Shown here piece by piece: positions 42,921 through 51,136 of a stretch of DNA of 64,000 nucleotides. This stretch comes from an uncultured Actinomycetes bacterium. GTDB taxonomy: Bacteria; Actinomycetota; Acidimicrobiia; Acidimicrobiales; Acidimicrobilacustridaceae. The notes beneath the pieces were generated by a model, which was given only the letters and a program-made list of their open reading frames with translations, was not told the origin of the DNA and did not search any database. The translations under genes and the position numbers were made by a program. The stretch spans positions 1 through 64,000 of the forward strand of contig CALEHQ010000028.1 in assembly GCA_937876315.1 (NCBI GenBank), in the 5' to 3' direction. Within the stretch, counting starts at the first letter, position 1. Each line of letters begins with the position of its first letter.

Positions 42921-44132
42921 ATGGCGTCCAACCTTCCCGTCGTTCCACTCGATGAGGATGGCTATTGGGCTGATCCGTACCCGATCCTTGCTGAACTGCG
43001 GGAGAACCATCGCACGGCGGTGACGCCAGAAGGGATCAAAGCGATCCTGCGCTGGGACGATGCCGAAGAAATTAAGAAGCGACCTGAGTTCATCAACGAG
43101 GGACTCGAGTACATCGAGGCTCGGGGGTTCAAGCCGGGTGATCCGCTCTATGAGTGGCGCCGGTATTCGATCGGGGCGCTGAATGGCGAGGACCATCGTC
43201 GGTTGCGCGGTGTAGTGAATCGGGCGCTCACTCCGAAGTCGGCCGACAAAGTGCGCCCGGTTGTTCGTCAGCATGTGCGGGACCTCCTTGAGCGTCATGC
43301 CGATACTGGTGAATTCGATGTGCGCCAACAGATTCGGATCGTTCCGTTTCTTTCCATTGCCTCATTTCTTGAAATCTCGCCGGCAGAAGCAGCCGAGGTT
43401 GGCCAGAAGATGCAAGGCGGCGGTGGCGACGCGTTTGGCCCCAACGTCACTCAGGAAATTCGCGATCGCGCGAATGCAACATTTGCCGCAGCGATGGAGT
43501 TCGTAGGTCAACTCGTTGAAAGTCGTAGAGCAGAACCTCGAGACGATCTCCTCACCCGTTTGATCGAGGCAGAAGAGAACGGCGACCGGCTTAGCAATGA
43601 AGAACTCATTGTTCTGTTCACCAATATCTTCGCTGGAGCGATCGAAACGACGTCGAGCGTGATGACTTCGATGTTTCTCGAGTTCGCTCGACGTCCAGAC
43701 CAACTCGAACTTCTCCGATCGAATCCCGATGAATTAGTTCGCGGGGCGGTCGAAGAGGTCCTGCGCTATCGGCCTGGCTTCTACGCATCGGGAAATAAGA
43801 CGACAAAGGCGACGGAACTTGCTGGGCTGCAGTTCGAGGCAGGCGAAGCAGTCACCACGATCATTGGCGGCCCAAACCGAGACCCGCTTCGCTATGAGGA
43901 CCCGGATCGTTTCGACATCACTCGTGATCCCACCATGTGGTCATTTACGTTCAGCATGGGGCCACACTTCTGCCTTGGGCAGGCCTTGGCTCGCGCCGAA
44001 CTGCAAGAAACGGCTTTAGCCATTGCCGTTCACACCCGAAACCTTGAACTCACTGGTGAGACGAAGTGGCTACCAAGGGTGATGGTCAATCATGTTGATA
44101 CGTGCCCGATTCGTTACGAGTTCGTTCCGTAA
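42921..44132 (+). CDS. cytochrome P450
   Basis: A 403-residue soluble bacterial-type P450. The I-helix oxygen motif is FAGAIETTSS (A-G-x-x-x-T), the ExxR is EEVLRYRP, and the heme-binding loop is FSMGPHFCLGQALARAE with the Cys thiolate. Length and lack of a membrane anchor fit class I enzymes that need a ferredoxin and reductase; the Rieske gene upstream is not a standard P450 partner. It lies at the end of the sufD-sufC run and carries its own CAGGAT box 7 nt before ATG 42921. Substrate unknown. It converges with sufU. Confidence 0.95.
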   Translation: MASNLPVVPLDEDGYWADPYPILAELRENHRTAVTPEGIKAILRWDDAEEIKKRPEFINEGLEYIEARGFKPGDPLYEWRRYSIGALNGEDHRRLRGVVNRALTPKSADKVRPVVRQHVRDLLERHADTGEFDVRQQIRIVPFLSIASFLEISPAEAAEVGQKMQGGGGDAFGPNVTQEIRDRANATFAAAMEFVGQLVESRRAEPRDDLLTRLIEAEENGDRLSNEELIVLFTNIFAGAIETTSSVMTSMFLEFARRPDQLELLRSNPDELVRGAVEEVLRYRPGFYASGNKTTKATELAGLQFEAGEAVTTIIGGPNRDPLRYEDPDRFDITRDPTMWSFTFSMGPHFCLGQALARAELQETALAIAVHTRNLELTGETKWLPRVMVNHVDTCPIRYEFVP

Positions 44133-44156
44133 GCGATTCAGCGAATAGCGAGTGCT

Positions 44157-44630
44157 TCAGGCGGAAGATTCTTCGATGCCTTGAGCGAGAGTGTTCCAGG
44201 CAAGCGTTGCGCACTTGATTCGAACCGGGAACTTCACCACACCCCGAAGCGCTTCGAGATCGCCAAGTTTCACATCGGGTGCATCGATCGGTTCGGTTGT
44301 CTCGGCCCCTTCGAGTGAATTTTCATGAATCGACATCATTGCTTTGAAGGCGCGGGTGAGATCGTCGATTTCAGCAACGGTCTTGCCCTTAACCGCCGCC
44401 GACATCATTGATGCTGATGACTGACTAATTGAACAGCCTTGGCCGGAAATACGAATGTCGGCCACGCGACCATCGGCATCGAGGTCGAGGTAGAGCACGA
44501 TTTCATCGCCACAAAGCGGATTGAAACCTTCGACGCGATGTGCCGGAGGGGTTTCGAGTTCGCCGCGATTACGCGGGTTGCGGTAGTGATCGAGGATGAT
44601 TTCTCGGTAGAGGTCTTCGAGGCCGGGCAT
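44157..44630 (-). CDS. sufU: SufU-type Fe-S assembly / sulfur-relay protein
   Basis: A 157-residue SufU, the zinc-bound sulfurtransferase partner of SufS. GLEDLYREIILDHYRNPRNR is the N-terminal signature, the metal-binding Cys residues occur in FNPLCGDEIVLYLDLD, SGQGCSISQSSASMM and KFPVRIKCATLAW, and the Gram-positive SufU insertion region between the last two is present. It accepts sulfur from SufS and passes it to the SufB scaffold. ATG 44630 has GGGAG about 9 nt upstream. It follows sufS on the minus strand by 43 nt. Confidence 0.94.
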   Translation of the reverse strand: MPGLEDLYREIILDHYRNPRNRGELETPPAHRVEGFNPLCGDEIVLYLDLDADGRVADIRISGQGCSISQSSASMMSAAVKGKTVAEIDDLTRAFKAMMSIHENSLEGAETTEPIDAPDVKLGDLEALRGVVKFPVRIKCATLAWNTLAQGIEESSA

Positions 44631-44673
44631 TGGCGGCACTCCCTGTGCGTGGTGTGTAAGTGAGCGTAGGGGA

Positions 44674-45921
44674 CTAGAGGGTGAAGAACGCGCCAGTTGC
44701 ATCGAGTGCGTCGGCGAGAGCATCGATATCGGCGGTGTCGTTGTAGACGTAGACCGAGGCGCGGGCGGTAGCGCCAATTCCAAGCAGTTTCATTAGGGGC
44801 TTGGCGCAATGGTGTCCGGCGCGAACGCAGACCGCGTGCTGGTCGAGAACCTGAGAAATGTCGTGGGGGTGCAGGCCGTCGAAATCGAAACTGAAGACGC
44901 CGCCGCGCTCAAGTGGGCTTGATGGTCCGTGAATGTTGATGCGATCGCCAAAGCGCTGGTGAAGCGTCGAGATCGTGTACTCGGTAAGTGAAATTTCGTG
45001 AGCGCGGATGTTGTCCATGCCAACGCTATTGAGCCATTCGACCGCCGCGCCAAGCCCGATGATTTCAGCAATGGCTGGCGTTCCTGCTTCGAACTTCCAG
45101 GGCAGATCGTTGGTTGTAAATCCGTCGAGGCGAACATCGCGAATCATTTCCCCGCCACCAAGGAACGGTGGCATCGCCTCGAGGAGGTCTTCGCGTCCGT
45201 AAAGAACGCCGATACCAGTGGGGCCACACATCTTGTGTCCGGAGAACGCAAGGAAGTCGGCACCAAGTTCTTGGACGTTGGTTGCGCTGTGGGGCACGGA
45301 TTGGCAGCCGTCGATGATGCTGATCGCGCCGGCTTTGCGAGCGGCGTCAGTAAGTGTGCGTACCGGGTTCATTGTTCCGAGCACATTCGACATAGCGGTG
45401 ACAGAGAGAACTTTGGCGCCATCAAGAAGTGTGTCGAGCTCGGTGAGATCGAGGCGTCCTTCGGTATCGAGCGGAATCCAACGAAGTTGAATGCCGATTT
45501 CGGCAACGAGCATGTGCCACGGAACGATGTTGGCGTGGTGCTCCATATGGCTGAGCACGACGACATCGCCGGCAGAAAGGTTTGCTCGTCCCCAACTCTG
45601 CGCAACCATGTTGAGAGCTTCAGTTGCGTTTTTGGTGAAGATGATTTCGGACGAGGAACGCGCGCCAATGAAATCGCGAACAAGGGCTCGAGCCATTTCG
45701 GTTCGGTTCGTGGCCTCTTCGGCAATCATGTAGACGCCACGATGCACGTTGGAATTAATCGTGCGGTAGTAGTCGTCCATCGCGTCCAGAACGGACAGCG
45801 GCTTCTGCGAGGTGGCCGCCGAATCGAGATACACAATCGGCTTGCCGTGAACCTCTCGAGAAAGCAGCGGGAACTGCTCTTTCAAGCGTGTTCCATCGAG
45901 GGGGTCGGTGCTTACAGCCAT
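44674..45921 (-). CDS. sufS: cysteine desulfurase SufS
   Basis: A 415-residue group II cysteine desulfurase that takes sulfur from Cys as a persulfide. PLP is bound through Lys in FSGHKMCGPTGIGVL; the reactive Cys lies in VRAGHHCAKPLMKL, and the N-terminal LDSAATSQKPLSVLDAM and NVHRGVYMIAEEAT are typical. It overlaps the end of sufC2 (45912) by 10 nt and is followed by sufU, so the order sufC2-sufS-sufU is one operon converging on the P450. Confidence 0.95.
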   Translation of the reverse strand: MAVSTDPLDGTRLKEQFPLLSREVHGKPIVYLDSAATSQKPLSVLDAMDDYYRTINSNVHRGVYMIAEEATNRTEMARALVRDFIGARSSSEIIFTKNATEALNMVAQSWGRANLSAGDVVVLSHMEHHANIVPWHMLVAEIGIQLRWIPLDTEGRLDLTELDTLLDGAKVLSVTAMSNVLGTMNPVRTLTDAARKAGAISIIDGCQSVPHSATNVQELGADFLAFSGHKMCGPTGIGVLYGREDLLEAMPPFLGGGEMIRDVRLDGFTTNDLPWKFEAGTPAIAEIIGLGAAVEWLNSVGMDNIRAHEISLTEYTISTLHQRFGDRINIHGPSSPLERGGVFSFDFDGLHPHDISQVLDQHAVCVRAGHHCAKPLMKLLGIGATARASVYVYNDTADIDALADALDATGAFFTL

Positions 45922-46661
45922 GCGTCGTAACCCTCGGCTTCAAGCTTGCGAGAAAGTTCGGGACCACCTGATTCAATGATGCGACCGTTGATGAGCACAT
46001 GTACGAACGAAGGATTCAGCTCATCAAGAAGTCGTTGGTAATGCGTAATGGCGAGAATGCCGAGTTCCGGTCGTGCGGCGAGCACTTCGCGTACTCCTTT
46101 GGCGACGATGCGCAATGCATCGATGTCGAGGCCGGAATCGGTTTCGTCGAGGATGGCGATGTCAGGCTGAAGAATTGCCATCTGGAGGATTTCGTTGCGC
46201 TTCTTTTCGCCACCGGAGAAACCTTCATTGAGGTAACGGTCGGCGAACGAAGGATCCATGTCGAGTCTGGTCATCCAATCCATGATCTCGAGTCGCAATT
46301 CGAGCATGGAAAGGTCGATGCCGCGACGGGCCGACCAGGCTTGACGAAGGAAGTTCAGAACCGAAACGCCCTGGATCTCCTGCGGGTACTGGAAAGCAAG
46401 GAACATGCCGGCCTTGGCCCGCACGTCGGTGGACCAATCGGTGACGTCGTCGCCCTTAAAAAGAATGCGGCCCGAGGTGACCTGATACTCAGGGCTTCCG
46501 AGAAGGGCAGATGCAAGGGTCGACTTGCCGGAACCGTTGGGGCCCATGAGCGCATGGACCTCGCCTGCGCCGATGACGAGGTTGACGCCACGCAGGATCT
46601 CGACCGGATTCTCACCTGCGGTAGAGACGTGAAGATCCTCGATGGTGAAGAGGGGGGACAT
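45912..46661 (-). CDS. sufC: SufC-type ABC ATPase (copy 2)
   Basis: A 249-residue SufC of classical form. Walker A MGPNGSGKST, signature NEGFSGGEKKRNE, Walker B AILDETDSGLD, His switch LAITHYQRLL. It is the first gene of the sufS-sufU operon and overlaps sufS. This is the more typical actinobacterial SufC; the other copy at 41823 accompanies sufD. Having two SufC genes in one locus is unusual and suggests either functional division or that one serves SufB-SufD and the other something else. A TAGACT box lies 6 nt before ATG 46661. Confidence 0.93.
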   Translation of the reverse strand: MSPLFTIEDLHVSTAGENPVEILRGVNLVIGAGEVHALMGPNGSGKSTLASALLGSPEYQVTSGRILFKGDDVTDWSTDVRAKAGMFLAFQYPQEIQGVSVLNFLRQAWSARRGIDLSMLELRLEIMDWMTRLDMDPSFADRYLNEGFSGGEKKRNEILQMAILQPDIAILDETDSGLDIDALRIVAKGVREVLAARPELGILAITHYQRLLDELNPSFVHVLINGRIIESGGPELSRKLEAEGYDAWL

Positions 46662-46667
46662 ATCGGC

Positions 46668-46673
46668 AGTCTA
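46668..46673 (-). promoter_or_regulatory. -10 box of a leaderless promoter (sufC2-sufS-sufU)
   Basis: TAGACT on the minus strand, 6 nt before ATG 46661. The third SUF motif sits where the -35 region would be. Confidence 0.5.
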
Positions 46674-46693
46674 GAGCCACGGGGGGATTCGCA

Positions 46694-46715
46694 CTACCGC
46701 CGTAGGAGAAATTAC
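46694..46715 (+). promoter_or_regulatory. SUF-locus motif, copy 3 (upstream of sufC2-sufS-sufU)
   Basis: Third copy of the CTAYCSSCRTAG + GAGAAATTAY site, with perfect dyad CTAC-N4-GTAG. It lies 33-54 nt upstream of the sufC2 start, overlapping the expected -35 element. Confidence 0.7.
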
Positions 46716-46733
46716 TGACCCCAGCGCAGAGGA

Positions 46734-47339
46734 CTACCAGCCCCGGTCGACCCATTCCTGCAGATGGGGTCGTTCGGAGCCGATGGTGGTCCAGTTGCCG
46801 TGGCCGGGAAGGACGATGGTGTCGGCGGAATAGGTGAAGAGGCGCTGATCGAGCGAGTCGATAATCGTGGCGAAATCTCCGCCTTCGAACGAGGTGTTTC
46901 CGGGGCCGCCGGGGAACAAGGTGTCGCCCGAGAACAGCAACGGACTGTCCTCGAGGGCAAAGCACATCGAACCGCGTGTGTGGCCCGGCGTTGCGATCGT
47001 GCGAAGTCGAAGGCGCCCGACTTCGATCACGTTGTCATCTTCCAAAATGCTGTCGTAGGCCTCGAGCATTTCGGAATCGGCAGCGGTAACGGCAACGTCG
47101 TAACCGGCATCGCGCACAGCAGGAACAGCCTGGATGTGATCCCAGTGACCGTGGGTTTCGATCACCCGGCGTACGCCGAGTGCGCTGCAGAGTTCAAGCA
47201 GGCGTTCGTGTTCATTCGCCGCGTCGATCAAAACGCCATCGCCGGTCTCGGTGCAACGAATGACAAAGACGTTGTTGTCCATCGGGCCGACCACAACGGC
47301 ATGGACTTCGTATCCGGTCTCAGCGAGCAGAAGCGTCAT
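46734..47339 (-). CDS. metallo-beta-lactamase-fold hydrolase, glyoxalase II-like
   Basis: A 201-residue MBL-fold protein with the full metal set: IETHGHWDHIQAVPAV (HxHxDH), TPGHTRGSMCF, LLFSGDTLFPGGPG and IVLPGHGNWTTIG. This is the glyoxalase II / persulfide dioxygenase-like branch of hydrolases; the exact substrate is unknown. Its position beside the SUF locus could fit a persulfide or thioester role, but there is no direct sequence proof. The start at 47339 has a GAGACT box 6 nt upstream. It is divergent from a quinone oxidoreductase 47 nt away. Confidence 0.9.
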   Translation of the reverse strand: MTLLLAETGYEVHAVVVGPMDNNVFVIRCTETGDGVLIDAANEHERLLELCSALGVRRVIETHGHWDHIQAVPAVRDAGYDVAVTAADSEMLEAYDSILEDDNVIEVGRLRLRTIATPGHTRGSMCFALEDSPLLFSGDTLFPGGPGNTSFEGGDFATIIDSLDQRLFTYSADTIVLPGHGNWTTIGSERPHLQEWVDRGW

Positions 47340-47374
47340 GACCACAGTCTCGCAGGAGATTGGACTTGGAGGGC

Positions 47375-47380
47375 TACCAT
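47375..47380 (+). promoter_or_regulatory. -10 box of a leaderless promoter (quinone oxidoreductase)
   Basis: TACCAT ends 6 nt before ATG 47387. Confidence 0.45.
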
Positions 47381-47386
47381 TCGGCC

Positions 47387-48355
47387 ATGAAAGCAATCGT
47401 TTGCGAGCAATTTGGGCCGGTAGGCGACCTTCGACTGGTTGAACGTGAAAGCGCTGCGGTGGGTCCGGGAGATGTTCGAGTTGTCGTCACCGCGTGCGGA
47501 GTCAATTTCGTCGATGGGCTTTTCGTCCAAGGCAAATATCAGATCAAGCCTCCGGTTCCATTCGTTCCGGGCATGGAGGTTGTGGGTCGAGTCGTTGAAA
47601 TTGGCTCTGACGTCACGACTCGTTCGATTGACGACCGCGTCTTTGTGAACGTTGGTCTTGGCGGGTATGTCAGTGAAGTTGTTGTTGGCGAAGCGCGCAC
47701 GGTGCTGCTTTCGGATTCGATCACCGACGGGCAAGCAGCGACGTTTACGCAGAGCTATCTTACTGGCTGGTTTGCACTCCGAGAACGCGCGCAGGTGCAG
47801 AGCGGGCAAAGTCTCCTAGTGCTTGGTGCGGGAAGTGGCGTCGGTCTTGCGGCGGTCGATATCGGTTCCATGCTTGGGATGCGCGTCATCGCTGTTGCGT
47901 CCACCGAGGAAAAGCGTGAACTCGCTCGTTCACGCGGCGCCGAAGCGGTCATTGATTCGACAACAGAGGACGTGAAGGAACGGGCGAAGGAACTTGGCGG
48001 CGGCTCTGTCGACGTGCTTTATGACCCGGTTGGCGGCGACCTCGGTGCGACATGTCTCCGAGCTCTAGGCGACAACGGGGCCTACCTGGTTATCGGGTTT
48101 GTGGCCGGAATCCCGAGCCTTCCGGCGAATCAGATTCTGCTGCGCAACCGCAGGGTCATCGGCGTCGACTGGGGTGGCTGGGCCCTGCGTAATGGCGAGC
48201 GCAACGAGGAACTAACAGCCGAGGTGCTGGCGGAAATCACGAAGGGCAGGCTGAATCCTGTCGAACCAGTGGCCTATCCGTTGGCCGAGGCCGCTCGAGC
48301 GCTGACTGACCTTGAGGAGCGCCGGTTAGCAGGCAAGGCGATCCTTGTTCCCTGA
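47387..48355 (+). CDS. NADPH:quinone oxidoreductase-like (MDR superfamily)
   Basis: A 322-residue zinc-free medium-chain dehydrogenase. MKAIVCEQFGPVGDLRLVE, ACGVNFVDGLFVQGKYQIKP, FVPGMEVVGRVVEIGSDV, the NADPH-binding VLGAGSGVGLAAVDIGSMLG and DVLYDPVGGDLGATCLRALG are family blocks. Zinc ligands are missing, as in Qor. It reduces quinones or enones. Similar genes in Actinobacteria are placed next to acyl-CoA dehydrogenases, as here (48483), and may reduce enoyl intermediates. Confidence 0.9.
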   Translation: MKAIVCEQFGPVGDLRLVERESAAVGPGDVRVVVTACGVNFVDGLFVQGKYQIKPPVPFVPGMEVVGRVVEIGSDVTTRSIDDRVFVNVGLGGYVSEVVVGEARTVLLSDSITDGQAATFTQSYLTGWFALRERAQVQSGQSLLVLGAGSGVGLAAVDIGSMLGMRVIAVASTEEKRELARSRGAEAVIDSTTEDVKERAKELGGGSVDVLYDPVGGDLGATCLRALGDNGAYLVIGFVAGIPSLPANQILLRNRRVIGVDWGGWALRNGERNEELTAEVLAEITKGRLNPVEPVAYPLAEAARALTDLEERRLAGKAILVP

Positions 48356-48482
48356 CTGAAACGAATCGGGCCAGAGATGTGCCGCACGCCCCTTGTGTCG
48401 GCTAGAACTACCCCTTGCGGCAGTTGTCGCACACGTCAACCGGCGGGGGACCGACCCCCGTTCGCGACCGGAGGCCACCACC

Positions 48483-49598
48483 ATGAACTTTGCCTTCTCT
48501 GAGGAGCAGGAAGAGCTTCGCAACATCGTTCGTCAATTCCTTGAAGCAAAGTCTTCCGAGGCTGACGTCCGTGAGCAGATGGAAACCGAGCGCGGGTACG
48601 ACCCCGACGTGTGGGCACAGATGGCCGAGCAGCTCGGCCTACAGAGCCTCACCATTCCCGAAGAGTTCGGTGGCCAGGGTTATGGCTACGTCGAACTCAT
48701 CGTTGTTCTCGAAGAGATGGGCCGTTCGCTTCTGTGCGCGCCGTACTTCTCCTCTGTTGTTCTTGCTGCCAACACCGTGATGCAGTCTGGTGACGATGCC
48801 GCAAAGGCCGCGATCCTTCCGGGTATCGCGTCGGGTGAAACCATCGCCACCGTTGCCTTCACCGAACCGAACGGTCGCTGGGACGAATCAGGTATCGAAG
48901 CAACCGCTACCAACGATGGCGGAACCTGGAAGATCAGTGGCACCAAGTCCTACGTCATCGACGGCCACACCGCGAACGTGATCATCGTTGCCGCCCGCAC
49001 CGCAGCTGGTGTGAGCCTCTTCTCTGTCTCTGGCGATGCTGCTGGCCTTACCCGCACCGCGCTGGCCACCATGGACCAGACCCGCAAGCAGGCGAAGCTC
49101 GAATTCAGCAACGTCGAAGGAACCCTTGTCGGTGCCGACGGCGCTGGCTGGAACGTTCTCTCCACCGTTCTTGACCTTGCTGCTGTGGGTCTTGCCGCCG
49201 AGCAGGTCGGTGGCGCTCAGATGTGTCTCGACATGGCAGTGCAGTACGCCAAGGATCGCGTGCAGTTCGGTCGTCCCATCGGTTCGTTCCAGGCCATCAA
49301 GCACAAGTGCGCCGACATGCTGCTCGAGGTTGAGTCTGCCAAGTCCGCTGCGTACTACGCCGGCTGGTGTGCATCAGAACTCAATGACGAACTGCCTGCG
49401 GTTGCGTCGCTTGCGAAGGCCTACTGCTCCGATGCGTATTTCCATGCATCTGCCGAGAACATTCAGATCCACGGTGGCATTGGTTTCACCTGGGAACACC
49501 CGGCACACATGTACTTCAAGCGTGCGAAGTCTTCAGAACTTCTCTTTGGTGATCCCACCTATCACCGTGAGCTTCTTGCTCAGCGCATCGGCATCTGA
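48483..49598 (+). CDS. acyl-CoA dehydrogenase
   Basis: A 371-residue acyl-CoA dehydrogenase: MNFAFSEEQEELRNIVRQFL, LGLQSLTIPEEFGGQGYGYV, VAFTEPNGRWDESG, RVQFGRPIGSFQAIKHKCAD and IHGGIGFTWEHPAHMYFKRA. The last motif is shared with module 1 of the fused protein at 9562. The C-terminal GT/Glu catalytic motif is not apparent, so it may act as one subunit of a heteromeric enzyme. GGAGG lies 8 nt before ATG 48483. It follows the quinone oxidoreductase and precedes a short membrane-anchored gene on the same strand. Confidence 0.91.
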   Translation: MNFAFSEEQEELRNIVRQFLEAKSSEADVREQMETERGYDPDVWAQMAEQLGLQSLTIPEEFGGQGYGYVELIVVLEEMGRSLLCAPYFSSVVLAANTVMQSGDDAAKAAILPGIASGETIATVAFTEPNGRWDESGIEATATNDGGTWKISGTKSYVIDGHTANVIIVAARTAAGVSLFSVSGDAAGLTRTALATMDQTRKQAKLEFSNVEGTLVGADGAGWNVLSTVLDLAAVGLAAEQVGGAQMCLDMAVQYAKDRVQFGRPIGSFQAIKHKCADMLLEVESAKSAAYYAGWCASELNDELPAVASLAKAYCSDAYFHASAENIQIHGGIGFTWEHPAHMYFKRAKSSELLFGDPTYHRELLAQRIGI

Positions 49599-49625
49599 TC
49601 CGCTGTCTACAGCGACGAGCCGATC

Positions 49626-50078
49626 ATGATCGTCGTCTTCATTGTCCTCTCCGCGCTTGCGGTGGTGGCCATCGGACTTGTTGCCGTTGGACGCCTCGCA
49701 GGCCAACTTGCTGAGCAGCCTCGTCCGGCGGTCTATGACCGAGCTGAAGCGGTTGACTTCGTTGCTGATCGTCTACCGGACGATGTCACAGCGCAGTTGA
49801 CCTACGACGAACTCGCGCAACTCCTGCAATGGCATCTCGACTATCTCGAAGAATTGGGTGTCGCCCGGGCTCAGGGCGTCGAGAACGTTGCTAGTGGGCC
49901 ACTCATGGCTGCTGAAGACGACGCATTGGCGTTCGTGATCGGTCGCGCAACCGACGCTGGCCTTGATGTTGAAGATGTGACAGTGGTGCAGGTGATCGAG
50001 GGCAACGAAAAGTACCTCGAGGCAATTGGGGCGATTGGCACTCAGCTTCCGATGCCCGAGGACCCAACCGGCAAGTAA
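49626..50078 (+). CDS. membrane-anchored hypothetical protein
   Basis: A 150-residue protein with one N-terminal membrane helix (about residues 2-24, VVFIVLSALAVVAIGLVAVG) and a soluble acidic domain. The domain contains YDELAQLLQWHLDYLEELGV and ends EGNEKYLEAIGAIGTQLP. I do not recognise the family; the arrangement resembles small actinobacterial envelope-associated proteins. It follows the acyl-CoA dehydrogenase by 27 nt with no obvious promoter, so probably co-transcribed. Confidence 0.7.
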   Translation: MIVVFIVLSALAVVAIGLVAVGRLAGQLAEQPRPAVYDRAEAVDFVADRLPDDVTAQLTYDELAQLLQWHLDYLEELGVARAQGVENVASGPLMAAEDDALAFVIGRATDAGLDVEDVTVVQVIEGNEKYLEAIGAIGTQLPMPEDPTGK

Positions 50079-50115
50079 TCGCTGGCAAAAGAGCGGGCGG
50101 TGGTTCTCCGCCGTC

Positions 50116-50121
50116 TACGAT
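50116..50121 (+). promoter_or_regulatory. -10 box of a leaderless promoter (small gene at 50128)
   Basis: TACGAT ends 6 nt before ATG 50128. Confidence 0.4.
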
Positions 50122-50127
50122 GACGCC

Positions 50128-50349
50128 ATGCATCGTCCAACGAAGTTCGAACACAACCGTTGGGTGGGCGACAAGCGCACGCAGGTCGTCTACGACGTCG
50201 ACAACATCGACGAGCCCTCCATCATCGAAGAACTGATGGAAGCCGAGACGTTCATTTGCTTCGGGCCAGACACGGTCGATGAAGCACGCAACCGTTGCTA
50301 CAAGCCCTACAAGGGCAACGGCAGCGGTCTCGTTGACGCAGAAGCCTGA
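50128..50349 (+). CDS. small protein of unknown function (73 aa)
   Basis: A 73-residue hydrophilic protein: FEHNRWVGDKRTQVVYDVDN, then SIIEELMEAETFICFGPDT and CYKPYKGNGSG. No known domain. The frame is supported by a TACGAT box 6 nt upstream and by the immediately following hydrolase start (stop TGA then TTG). Small proteins with this Tyr-Lys-Pro-Tyr-Lys ending occur in other Actinobacteria as far as I recall, but I cannot verify that here. Confidence 0.6.
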   Translation: MHRPTKFEHNRWVGDKRTQVVYDVDNIDEPSIIEELMEAETFICFGPDTVDEARNRCYKPYKGNGSGLVDAEA

Positions 50350-51135
50350 TTGTCTCTGACCGTGGAGAAACTCTTTCGGTCAGGTGACATCGAACTTGCT
50401 GGACATCTCGCCCGTCCGCGAATCGCGCCCGGTACCTCAGTGCCTGGGCTTCTGATCTGTCATGGCTTTCCCAATCTGAATCAGGGTGGCGCACTTTCGG
50501 CTCGATCGTTCCCTGAACTCGCCGAGCGCATCGCCACCGAAATGGGTTGGATGGTGTTGGTCTTTAACTTCCGTGGTGCTGGCGATTCTGGAGGCAACTT
50601 CTCTTTGCGTGGATGGCGAGACGATCTTCTTGCAGCGGCCGCCTATCTACGCACCGTTGAAGGTGTGCACGGCGTATGGGCCGCCGGATACGGAACGGGC
50701 GGATCACTTTCGATTTCTGCTGCTGCCCTTGATCCCGAAATCCGCGGTGTCGCCGCTATGGGATCACCTGCGGACTTTGACGATTGGGCGAATCATCCGC
50801 GGTTACTGCTGCAGCATGCACGCGCGACGGGAATCATTCGTTCGTCTTCCTTCCCATCGAACTTCGACGAATGGTCAAAGGAAATCCGCGATGTGCGCGC
50901 AGTCGCAGCGATTCGTTCGGTTGCGCCTCGCCCAGCACTGATCATGCATGGCTCGGAAGACGACACCGTTCCGGTGTACGACGCACGAGTGCTCGCCGAC
51001 GCGCACGGAAGCGCCGACCTCCGAATCATCGAGGGCGGTGCGCACCAGTTGCGCCATGATCCGCGCGCGGTTGCTGTGCTGCTCGGCTGGCTCGACCGAC
51101 AGCGCGCTGCTGCGGCTGCTGAACGCGCAAGTTGA
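50350..51135 (+). CDS. alpha/beta hydrolase-fold protein with Gly in place of nucleophile
   Basis: A 261-residue alpha/beta hydrolase of the kind with an HGFPN oxyanion region (LICHGFPNLNQGGALSARSF) and NFRGAGDSGGNFSLRGWRDD. The usual nucleophile elbow GxSxG reads GYGTGG, so Ser is replaced by Gly; the acid (HGSEDDTVP) and His (EGGAHQLRHDP) sites remain. It may be inactive as a serine hydrolase, may use another residue, or have a non-catalytic role. TTG start immediately follows the preceding stop codon. It converges with aceE (1-nt gap). Confidence 0.82.
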   Translation: MSLTVEKLFRSGDIELAGHLARPRIAPGTSVPGLLICHGFPNLNQGGALSARSFPELAERIATEMGWMVLVFNFRGAGDSGGNFSLRGWRDDLLAAAAYLRTVEGVHGVWAAGYGTGGSLSISAAALDPEIRGVAAMGSPADFDDWANHPRLLLQHARATGIIRSSSFPSNFDEWSKEIRDVRAVAAIRSVAPRPALIMHGSEDDTVPVYDARVLADAHGSADLRIIEGGAHQLRHDPRAVAVLLGWLDRQRAAAAAERAS

Positions 51136-51136
51136 A

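Noticed and set aside
44998-45930. 310-codon frame opposite sufS
   Set aside because: Antisense to a clear cysteine desulfurase with PLP and Cys motifs; composition is shadow-like.
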